Below, one piece after another: positions 1 through 6,194 of a DNA stretch of 12,099 nt. Source of the stretch: CAYQUC01 sp048061315 (GTDB lineage Bacteria > Pseudomonadota > Gammaproteobacteria > UBA6429 > Thiohalophilaceae). The stretch lies in the NCBI GenBank assembly GCA_048061315.1, contig JBGMRJ010000087.1, positions 1-12,099 of the forward strand. The letters are read 5' to 3'. Made by a program: the position numbers and the translations under genes. Position 1 is the first letter of the stretch, and every line of letters begins with the position of its first letter. The notes under the pieces are model-generated. The model saw only the letters and a list, made by a program, of their open reading frames with translations, had not been told where the DNA came from and searched no databases.

Positions 1-1830
1 CTTTAATAAAGTATCATTCTCAACATTTAAAGAAGCAAGAGCAAGATCCCTTAGTTTCGTATTTTTGGTAACCCGGCTTACGGCTAAACTAACACCGGCT
101 AACAGTGAGCCTGCCGATGGCATGGGTCCATCAGTCATCAATATTTCACCCTGGCCAAATTTTAACAACATGTTTTCTGATAACACCCAACCAAATTTTG
201 TATAAAACCGTTCAAATCCTTGTGTTACAATTTCGTTTGTTAAATCCATGTCAGATGCTTGTTTACTGTATAAGGCATAATCATAAAACCCTTGAGCAAC
301 ATAGGCATAGTCTTCTAACCCGGCCGTTCCTAAGCTACGTGCCCCTTTAATAGCACGCAGTAAATGATCTTTTTTCCATAAATTGTTTTCGATATAGTCT
401 TTTATTAATTTAGCCTGATTTTTATAATCCTTGTTTCCCGTTTCTATCGCGCCTTTAACAAAGGCGGATAATGCTAAACCATTCCACGCAGCCAATTGTT
501 TATCATCTTTTGGGCAAATGCGATTTTTTCTATTGATAAATAATTTTTCCCGCAGGCTAGCTTTTAATTTTATAATTTCATTTTTTTCCATTTTTAATTT
601 AGCAGCAATATCAGTAACTGCCATTTTTTGTGTTAAATGATGTCCATGTTCCAATGACGGGGGAGAGTTTAAGCCCCATAACAATACTGCAATTTTATAT
701 TCAGTTTTAGTAAGCTGTTTTTTAATGTCATCGGATGTCCAGACATAACAACCGCCTTCCACACCGTTTTTATCAACAGCCGACAAACTCGCAGCAAGTG
801 CACCGGTGTTGGTTGAAAAATCCCGTTTCATAAATTCCAGTGCCGCAATCGCCGTGTCCTTATACTGTTCCTGATTCAGAATTTTAGCCGCATCAAAATA
901 GATCGAAGCCAATGACGCATTGTTGTAAAGCATTTTTTCAAAATGAGGAACTTGCCAGGCAGGATCAGTGACATAGCGATAAAAACCACCACCGATGTGA
1001 TCCCATAATCCCTGACTGCGCATTTGATCCAACGTTAACCGTAAAAAATTTTCCAAGCGGGGATTGGGTTGATGCTTTTGAATATTAAGCAATAATGCTA
1101 ATTGCGGTGCCGATGGGAATTTTAAACTCTGACCAAAACCACCTTGCAACTCATCAGCATAATCGAATGTCGTCAGTAAAAAACGCTGAAGGTATTTTTC
1201 TGCGATACCTTTAGGCAAATTAGCATTGGCTTGTCGTAACACCGGCTGTAACTCAGCAGCAACACCCTCAGCATAGCGTTTTAATTCTGTTGCTTCTTTT
1301 TTCCAGCGAGAACTGATATTAATTAAAATATCCTTAAACTGCTTTGCAGGGACATAGGTCATTGCCACTAACGGATATCCTTCAGGTGTTACAAATACAT
1401 TTAAAGGCCAACCAGCACTTCCCGTGGTACGTTCTGCAAAATCAATAAGCCGGGCATCAAGTGCCGGATTTAATTCTCTATCCACTTTTACCGCAATAAA
1501 ATACTGATTAATAATTTTGGCTATCTCAACATTTTTATAACTTTCACGCTGCATCACATGACACCAGTGACAAGAAAAATAACCACTAGAAACAAACAAA
1601 ATCTTATTCTCCTTCTTTGCACGAGCCACAGTCTCTTCATTCCATTCTTGCCAATTAACAGGATCGGTACCATGCATGGCTAAATACGGAGACGCATGAT
1701 CCAGTAACTGATTTTTAGTTGTCGATGAACTGATTGCCGGTAGTGAAATAATACCGAGTAGTAGGCATCCGATTATAGATTGATAGGCTGTATAAATTCG
1801 TTTCGTGGGATGTCTCATTGGATTTCTCAT
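1..1830 (-). CDS. Secreted DUF255 thioredoxin-domain protein (YyaL/COG1331 family), 3' end off the window
   Basis: An open frame of 610 codons runs to base 1 without a stop, so the C-terminus is missing; the family is usually about 650-750 residues. ATG at 1830 and an in-frame ATG at 1818 are both possible starts, and neither has a good Shine-Dalgarno. The N-terminus has basic residues and then a hydrophobic run (SIIGCLLLGIISLPAISS), suggesting Sec export. A thioredoxin-like domain follows at about residues 40-200, with C87-H-W-C90 in the context GYFSCHWCHVM and the family block VKVDRELNPALD. The rest resembles the alpha/alpha-barrel part, with GGGFYRYVTDPAW (about 280-292), HFEKML (296-301) and AAWNGLALSAF (W449). 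These motifs are typical of the spermatogenesis-associated protein 20/YyaL family, whose biochemical role is poorly known. The predicted signal peptide would put this copy in the periplasm, where the CxxC could be redox-active; that is inference. It is divergent from the neighbouring two-component genes. Confidence 0.9.
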   Translation of the reverse strand, partial: MRNPMRHPTKRIYTAYQSIIGCLLLGIISLPAISSSTTKNQLLDHASPYLAMHGTDPVNWQEWNEETVARAKKENKILFVSSGYFSCHWCHVMQRESYKNVEIAKIINQYFIAVKVDRELNPALDARLIDFAERTTGSAGWPLNVFVTPEGYPLVAMTYVPAKQFKDILINISSRWKKEATELKRYAEGVAAELQPVLRQANANLPKGIAEKYLQRFLLTTFDYADELQGGFGQSLKFPSAPQLALLLNIQKHQPNPRLENFLRLTLDQMRSQGLWDHIGGGFYRYVTDPAWQVPHFEKMLYNNASLASIYFDAAKILNQEQYKDTAIAALEFMKRDFSTNTGALAASLSAVDKNGVEGGCYVWTSDDIKKQLTKTEYKIAVLLWGLNSPPSLEHGHHLTQKMAVTDIAAKLKMEKNEIIKLKASLREKLFINRKNRICPKDDKQLAAWNGLALSAFVKGAIETGNKDYKNQAKLIKDYIENNLWKKDHLLRAIKGARSLGTAGLEDYAYVAQGFYDYALYSKQASDMDLTNEIVTQGFERFYTKFGWVLSENMLLKFGQGEILMTDGPMPSAGSLLAGVSLAVSRVTKNTKLRDLALASLNVENDTLLK

Positions 1831-1992
1831 TGAATTTTAGGGCTGTGTTTCTGCATTCTTACCGCATTGTTACTATAGGACAATGAATTTCGATATTAAT
1901 TGCAACGCGTAATAATATTTTAATTCATTGTTATCAATCAATTACACTAATTTTTCCCCTGGATATAAACCATAATAAGTGACCGATATAAT

Positions 1993-2021
1993 TTGTTTAA
2001 TTTTTATACCAATTTTATAGT
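1993..2021 (+). promoter_or_regulatory. Candidate sigma-70 promoter for the two-component operon
   Basis: TTGTTT (1993-1998) and TATAGT (2016-2021) are separated by 17 bp, matching the sigma-70 consensus at 3/6 and 5/6 positions. A start near 2028 would fall inside the palindrome at 2020-2036 and leave a leader of about 165 nt. In DNA this AT-rich, chance matches are common, so the call is tentative. Confidence 0.3.
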
Positions 2022-2036
2022 AATATGTTATATTAC
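2020..2036. promoter_or_regulatory. 17-bp perfect palindrome, possible operator
   Basis: The arms GTAATAT (2020-2026) and ATATTAC (2030-2036) are perfect inverted repeats around GTT. The site lies over the predicted start point of the candidate promoter at 1993-2021, where a dimeric repressor could act. OmpR-type regulators normally bind direct repeats, so a different regulator would be expected. The AT-only character of the arms weakens the case. Confidence 0.35.
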
Positions 2037-2193
2037 ACAGGAACACTAAAATATAATTATTAAAACACATAATACCAGCACACTAACTATACATCTAATA
2101 TCACTAAAACGTATAAATTAGCATATCCGTCGCAACTCAACATTACAATAATAGGAAAATATATAAAGGGATCTAACAGAGAGAAATTAATAA

Positions 2194-2901
2194 ATGGATT
2201 TTGATCATAATATATTAATAGTTGACGACGAACCTGATCTACGTAAGCTTTTATGCCGCTACCTTACTGAAAACAACCTAACAGTATCATCTGTAGTTGA
2301 TGGACATGCGATGGATGACTACCTCAAAACAAATTCTGTCGATTTGTTCATACTCGATTTGATGTTACCGGGTGAAGATGGCTTATCAATCGCAAAACGT
2401 TTGCGCCAAACGATGGACCCGGCAATAATCATGTTATCTGCTCATGGTGAAGCCGTTGACCGTATTGTTGGACTTGAAATCGGTGCTGATGATTATTTGG
2501 CAAAACCATTTAATCCACGCGAATTGCTGGCTCGAATTCGAATTCAATTACGGCGTATAAAAGATAAATCAGCTGCTCAAATTAACACTTCAGATGTAAT
2601 TCATTTTGGCGATTTTCAATTTGATTGTTCTCGTATGCAACTCAAAAAACACGATATTGAAATCGATTTAACCCAGGGTGATTATTCATTACTGCAAATC
2701 CTGCTCGAAAATCCGAATCGCATATTACCGCGTGATTTTCTGATTAACCAGTTGAATGATTTTGACAAATCACCATTTGATAGAAGTGTTGATGTTCGAG
2801 TAACGCGTTTGCGCAAGAAAATAGAATCTGACCCATCGTCACCACAATTTTTACGAACAATTCGTGGCAAAGGGTATTTATTTTCTCTTGATAATAATTA
2901 G
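2194..2901 (+). CDS. ompR: OmpR-like response regulator
   Basis: This is a 235-residue protein of normal OmpR length. The receiver domain (about 5-118) has the acidic pair D11-D12, phospho-acceptor D55 in LFILDLMLPGEDGL, switch residue S82 and conserved K104 in LAKPFNPRELLARI. The blocks LMLPGEDGLSI, VDRIVGLEIGADDY and KPFNPRELLARIR are characteristic of OmpR itself rather than OmpR-family proteins in general. A winged-helix DNA-binding domain (about 135-232) ends in DVRVTRLRKKIE and a GKGYLF wing. The stop codon TAG is followed at once by the kinase ATG, so the two are probably co-translated. The expected role is transcription control by the partner kinase, classically of porins in response to osmolarity or acid; the regulon here is unknown. 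Orthology with ompR is likely but rests on motif similarity only. Confidence 0.9.
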   Translation: MDFDHNILIVDDEPDLRKLLCRYLTENNLTVSSVVDGHAMDDYLKTNSVDLFILDLMLPGEDGLSIAKRLRQTMDPAIIMLSAHGEAVDRIVGLEIGADDYLAKPFNPRELLARIRIQLRRIKDKSAAQINTSDVIHFGDFQFDCSRMQLKKHDIEIDLTQGDYSLLQILLENPNRILPRDFLINQLNDFDKSPFDRSVDVRVTRLRKKIESDPSSPQFLRTIRGKGYLFSLDNN

Positions 2902-4233
2902 ATGCACGCTAATGTTGACGATATAAAATCCAGACCCTGGAGTTTACGGGTACGATTAACGTTAATCTTAATCGTAGCCTTGCTGTTATTTCAAATAGCC
3001 ATGATGGCAGTTACCATGAGCATGGGGTTATTACCTGTCATCAATCAGTCGGTAGAAGATTTATCTGCGCGACTAATCGAATCTGCTACTCACTGGTCTG
3101 AATTACCCGCACAGGCAAGAATCGAATATGAACAAACCATTAAACAAGATGCCGGATTTTATTTTTTTCCTGATAAAGGTCTGGAATACTCTCAAATCAG
3201 TGATTTAGTATTTAATAAATTATTATCAAAAGTCCTATCCAAAAAACTAAATCGAAATATTAGAATACGTTCTACCCTAATCAATGAAACAAGTTTTTAC
3301 TGGATGGACTTTAAAATTAAAAACCAGTATATACGAATTGGATTTAAACACGATCGAATTGGTACTAACCCTTATGCGATATTTTTCGCGCTACTTGCGC
3401 TAAATTTAATTTTCAGTTTACTCACGGCATTTATATTCGTACATTATTTTACTCTGCCATTAATGAACTTGTTAAATGCCGCAAAATCTCTGGGGCGTGG
3501 TATAAAACCTGAGATACAGCACGCTAATAATAGTCGTGAAATACAGGATTTGTATCACCAATTCGAAAAAATGTCGACCGAAGTACAAACCTTAATCGAA
3601 AACAGAAACACCTTACTAATAGGTGTCTCACACGAATTACGTACGCCAATGACCCGTTTAACATTGTTACTTGAAATGGCGCGTGACCGATTAGGTGATG
3701 CCAACCTGAAAGATTGCAATCAGGTCATACAAGAGATGAATACTATTATCGGGCAATTTTTATCGTTGGGACAAGGCGTAACCGTACAAGACAGTACTCA
3801 ACTCGATTTGTATCAATCACTGCAAGATATAGTGGATAATTTTGGCACAGACAGAATTACCTATCAATCTCAAGCTCCCTATCCAATCCTCCTACCTTAT
3901 GATGCCTTAAGACGAGTGATGTTAAACCTGATCGATAATGCATTAAAATACAGTGGTGAAAATAAAATTGAGGTTAGGGTTGAAATCAAGAAATTGTATT
4001 TCAGTATATTAGTACTCGATCGCGGGATCGGTGTGCCAAAAGAAAAAACCTCACAAATTTTACAAGCATTTGTTCGTGTAAAAAATGGTGGCCTGCCCAA
4101 TGTAAAGGGATTTGGACTTGGTTTAGCCATTTCTCAACTCATAGCTCAAACCAATGGTTGGACTATACTATTCACCTCTCGCGTAGGCGGCGGTTCAATC
4201 GTTAAATTAGATATTCCTAATCCACCAAATTAG
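2902..4233 (+). CDS. envZ: EnvZ-like sensor histidine kinase
   Basis: This 443-residue inner-membrane kinase has two predicted membrane helices (about 18-46 and 157-180) enclosing a periplasmic sensor of about 110 residues. A HAMP segment follows (about 184-235). The H-box is GVSHELRTPMTRLTLLLEM with H244 as phospho-acceptor, very close to the EnvZ box. The ATPase domain shows the N-box LNLIDNALKYS (341-351), G1 DRGIGVP (373-379) and G2 GFGLGLAIS (403-411). All catalytic elements look intact. Its ATG directly follows the stop of the OmpR-like gene, the usual ompR-envZ order. It should autophosphorylate on H244 and transfer the phosphate to D55 of that regulator. The periplasmic region is not recognisable beyond size, so the signal cannot be inferred. 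Confidence 0.9.
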   Translation: MHANVDDIKSRPWSLRVRLTLILIVALLLFQIAMMAVTMSMGLLPVINQSVEDLSARLIESATHWSELPAQARIEYEQTIKQDAGFYFFPDKGLEYSQISDLVFNKLLSKVLSKKLNRNIRIRSTLINETSFYWMDFKIKNQYIRIGFKHDRIGTNPYAIFFALLALNLIFSLLTAFIFVHYFTLPLMNLLNAAKSLGRGIKPEIQHANNSREIQDLYHQFEKMSTEVQTLIENRNTLLIGVSHELRTPMTRLTLLLEMARDRLGDANLKDCNQVIQEMNTIIGQFLSLGQGVTVQDSTQLDLYQSLQDIVDNFGTDRITYQSQAPYPILLPYDALRRVMLNLIDNALKYSGENKIEVRVEIKKLYFSILVLDRGIGVPKEKTSQILQAFVRVKNGGLPNVKGFGLGLAISQLIAQTNGWTILFTSRVGGGSIVKLDIPNPPN

Positions 4234-4266
4234 TCTGTTACGAAGCACAAACACTACAAATTTAAA

Positions 4267-4332
4267 CTATTTAGTGACTAGAAATAGTTGTGAAATACAA
4301 CAATGCGATAATCTATTTTCTCGTAGAAATAG
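4267..4332 (+). repeat. Pair of matching small hairpins (ctattt...aaatag)
   Basis: Two copies of a short inverted repeat occur about 45 bp apart: ctattt/aaatag at 4267-4272/4282-4287, and the same arms at 4313-4318/4327-4332. The right halves also form a direct repeat, tagaaatag at 4279-4287 and 4324-4332. The pair sits just downstream of the kinase stop and just upstream of the small ORF at 4346. It could be a regulatory or processing element, or chance in AT-rich DNA. Confidence 0.35.
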
Positions 4333-4345
4333 TGGCAAGAAGCTG

Positions 4346-4441
4346 ATGAAAATTCTGGATTCAATATTTAAAAGTTTATTTTCACCTTATTTTATTATTG
4401 TATTTATTGTGCTTTCATATTTAACCGAACCCTATTACTAA
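4346..4441 (+). CDS. Possible 31-residue single-pass membrane peptide
   Basis: ATG at 4346 opens 31 codons closed by TAA at 4439-4441. The peptide starts MKILDSIFKSLF and continues with the hydrophobic run SPYFIIVFIVLSYL, enough for one membrane helix, and then a short polar end (TEPYY). A purine stretch, AAGAAG, lies a few bases upstream and may serve as a weak ribosome site. The ORF lies after the sensor kinase on the same strand and about 65 bp before a strong intrinsic terminator, so it would be transcribed as the tail of that operon. Small membrane peptides often modulate sensor kinases or transporters, but I do not recognise this one. In sequence this AT-rich a hydrophobic short frame can arise by chance. 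Confidence 0.35.
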   Translation: MKILDSIFKSLFSPYFIIVFIVLSYLTEPYY

Positions 4442-4505
4442 ATACTTATCTCAATGAGTTCGATAGCTAGAGTTGTAGATTTCCCTTTATTGCAACGCTA
4501 GTTTT

Positions 4506-4554
4506 AGGAAATTTTCGCTATGTTGATGCGTAGTAGCGAAAATTTCCTTTTTTT
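4506..4554 (+). terminator. Strong Rho-independent terminator (plus strand)
   Basis: A perfect 15-bp inverted repeat (4506-4520 with 4534-4548, arms aggaaattttcgcta/tagcgaaaatttcct) encloses a 13-nt loop. It is followed by a T tract through 4554 and more T beyond an interrupting A. The T tract is on the plus strand, so it ends transcription from the two-component operon and the small ORF. Read on the minus strand, the stem is followed by taaaacta, not a T run, so it would be a poor terminator for tatC but could still block the 3' end. Confidence 0.85.
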
Positions 4555-4571
4555 ATTTTCCAGCTTATATT

Positions 4572-5516
4572 TTATTTTTCGGGGTCAGGTTTACTGGAAT
4601 TATTACCGGTAATATTGTCTTCTTCGTCAATGGCTTTATCTAATTCCTCATCCATTTCATCATCGGATAACTCCTGAAATTCATCGTCATCTTCNNNNNN
4701 NNNNNNNNNNNNNNNNNNNNNNNNNNNNNNNNNNNNNNNNNNNNNNNNNNNNNNNNNNNNNNNNNNNNNNNNNNNNNNNNNNNNNNNNNNNNNNACCACC
4801 ATTCGTGACGCCACAACGCCAAGCTCAAATAACATCCACATGGGTATTGCCAGCATGATTTGAGAAATGACATCAGGAGGCGTTAAAAACATGCCCAGCA
4901 CAAAGGCAGCAACAATAATGTAAGCACGTTTTTCAACGAGTTTATCGGGCGTTGTTAGCCCGGTGGCCACTAAAATGACTGTTGCAATTGGCACTTCAAA
5001 GGCCGCACCAAAAGCAAAGAATAATACTAAAACAAAATCCAGATAACTTTTTATATCCGGCATATTGTTGACTCCATCGATACTAATCGCGGCAATGAAA
5101 CCAAACACTAAGGGGAAAACGACGTAATACGCAAAAGCCATCCCGGAATAAAATAAGATAATACTTGAGACCAATAATGGGCGAGCTAATTCTTTTTCAT
5201 GTTTATAAAGTCCGGGGGCTATAAAGCTCCAAATGTGATACAGAATGTAAGGCATAACAAGAAAAATTGACAAGACTAATGCCAACTTCATTGGTGTTAA
5301 AAAAGGTGAAATTACATCGGTAGCGATCATGGTGCTACCGGGAGCTAACCGGACTAATAGTGGCTCGGCTAAATAACTGTAAACATCATTAGCAAAATAA
5401 AATAAAACAACAAAAATCACCAATACAACTAAAACAACACGCAACAAGCGATCCCGCAATTCTATTAAATGTGCAACAAAGGGTATTTCGGATTCTTTAG
5501 TATTTGTAGTAGTCAC
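4572..5516 (-). CDS. tatC: Sec-independent translocase subunit TatC, with acidic C-terminal extension interrupted by an assembly gap
   Basis: TatC is the multispanning inner-membrane receptor that binds twin-arginine signal peptides together with TatB. The start is GTG at 5514-5516, 24 nt after tatB. The conserved core is complete through about residue 240. It has AHLIELR (E19), the first-loop motif FLTPMKLALVLS, HIWSFIAPGLYKHEKEL (E107), AFGAAFEVPIA (E174) and LTPPDVIS (D215), with six predicted membrane helices. Typical TatC proteins end near 250 residues. Here the core runs into a 100-N gap and resumes with an acidic tail (EDDDEFQELSDDEMDEELD, then a short Asn/Ser-rich end), giving about 314 residues if the gap were really 100 bases. 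The frame fits a gap of length 1 mod 3, but the true size is unknown. Last gene of the his-hinT-tat run. Confidence 0.93.
   Translation of the reverse strand: MTTTNTKESEIPFVAHLIELRDRLLRVVLVVLVIFVVLFYFANDVYSYLAEPLLVRLAPGSTMIATDVISPFLTPMKLALVLSIFLVMPYILYHIWSFIAPGLYKHEKELARPLLVSSIILFYSGMAFAYYVVFPLVFGFIAAISIDGVNNMPDIKSYLDFVLVLFFAFGAAFEVPIATVILVATGLTTPDKLVEKRAYIIVAAFVLGMFLTPPDVISQIMLAIPMWMLFELGVVASRMVXXXXXXXXXXXXXXXXXXXXXXXXXXXXXXXXXXEDDDEFQELSDDEMDEELDKAIDEEDNITGNNSSKPDPEK
4695..4794. other. Assembly gap (100 N) in the tatC tail
   Basis: Exactly 100 N, the conventional placeholder for a gap of unknown size. It lies between the end of the TatC membrane core and an Asp/Glu-rich tail. The downstream flank (tcatcgtcatcttc on the plus strand) is low-complexity GAT/GAC/GAA coding, so an unresolved acidic repeat is the likely cause. 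Confidence 0.95.
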
Positions 5517-5540
5517 GGATTTTTATTGAAATTAAATGGC

Positions 5541-6125
5541 TTAGCTTTCAGTTTGTTGTTTGATTTTTTTTGCTTTTTTCTTAGACGTTTTTTTAGATGA
5601 TGATTTGGCTTTACTCTTCTTTTTCGCTGTAGATTTCGCCGTTGCTTTTTTTACAGGTTCAGGTTTTGGCGCTTGTTCAATCTCGTCTATTGTGTAATCA
5701 CTATTGTAATCATCAATAAAATCATCTTCTACATCATTGTGAGCGCTATCATCTTCGTCATCAAAATCATCGGGGATTGCTTTTACCTGATAATCCGGTT
5801 TATTTTCAACGTCATCATCGGGTGCTGGTGCATCTATTGCTTCTTTAATTGAACCATTAGGATTTATTGAATTTTTAAATTCATTTCGAGTTTCATTTAT
5901 AATTTCTGAAATTTCGTGCAGACTGTTATTACCGCCTTTAACTGCATTCTTAATTTCATCCATTTTTAATTCGGCATCAATTTCAGTCTTTACCGAATTA
6001 ATAAAGCCACGTACTTTACCAACCCACAGACCCGCCGTTCTTGCCAGCCCCGGTAATTTATCCGGACCTATGACCAACAACGCTACAACACCAATAATGG
6101 CAAATTCAGCAAAACTAAAATCCAT
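5541..6125 (-). CDS. tatB: Twin-arginine translocase subunit TatB with acidic and lysine-rich C-terminal blocks
   Basis: TatB is a single-span inner-membrane protein that pairs with TatC to receive twin-arginine substrates. Residues 1-60 show the family pattern: a membrane helix (about 6-20), the hinge IGPDKLPGLART, and an amphipathic helix (GLWVGKVRGFINSVKTEIDAEL). The whole is 194 residues, slightly longer than E. coli TatB. The tail is unusual: an Asp/Glu-rich block at about 103-150 (DDFDDEDD, DVEDDFIDDY) is followed by a lysine block at 159-189 with 16 Lys in 31 residues, interspersed with Ala, Ser and Thr (KKATAKSTAKKKSKAK), like a histone H1 tail. ATG 6125 is the only sensible start; no clear Shine-Dalgarno precedes it, so translation may depend on tatA. 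It sits 69 nt after the corrected tatA stop and 24 nt before tatC. Confidence 0.93.
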   Translation of the reverse strand: MDFSFAEFAIIGVVALLVIGPDKLPGLARTAGLWVGKVRGFINSVKTEIDAELKMDEIKNAVKGGNNSLHEISEIINETRNEFKNSINPNGSIKEAIDAPAPDDDVENKPDYQVKAIPDDFDDEDDSAHNDVEDDFIDDYNSDYTIDEIEQAPKPEPVKKATAKSTAKKKSKAKSSSKKTSKKKAKKIKQQTES

Positions 6126-6156
6126 CGAAGTAATCCAGATTCAATAATCTCATTGT

Positions 6157-6186
6157 AATAATTCTATTTAATATTTCAGAATTATT
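6157..6186 (-). repeat. Stem-loop between tatA and tatB
   Basis: Perfect 9-bp arms, aataattct (6157-6165) and agaattatt (6178-6186), enclose a 12-nt loop in the 69-nt spacer after the tatA stop at 6195. There is no T tract on the minus strand, so it is not a classical terminator. It might stabilise the tatA message or partly limit tatB expression; TatA is known to be made in excess over TatB in E. coli. The pairing is AT-rich and weak. Confidence 0.4.
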
Positions 6187-6194
6187 TAACAAGT

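Larger units (their letters stand above)
1831..2193. other. AT-rich divergent intergenic region
   Basis: This 363-bp spacer separates the minus-strand DUF255 gene from the plus-strand response regulator. It is very AT-rich and contains no credible coding sequence; the few ATG-started frames are about 9-12 codons. It holds one candidate plus-strand promoter and a 17-bp palindrome, listed separately. The AT richness makes other -10-like hexamers unreliable. The response regulator's ribosome site is probably the purine run AGAGAGAAA just before ATG 2194. Confidence 0.6.
4234..4571. other. Intergenic region between convergent operons
   Basis: These 338 bp lie between the sensor kinase (plus) and tatC (minus). 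They hold two similar short inverted repeats, a possible 31-codon membrane peptide and a strong intrinsic terminator, each listed separately. Nothing else is evident. Confidence 0.7.

Noticed and set aside
105..640. Plus-strand ORFs inside the DUF255 gene
   Set aside because: They are antisense to a continuous minus-strand frame with clear family motifs, and their translations look like reverse-complement noise.
4640..4873. Minus-strand frame of 77 codons over the tatC gap
   Set aside because: It is out of frame with the conserved TatC core and depends on N translation; the acidic TatC tail explains the region.
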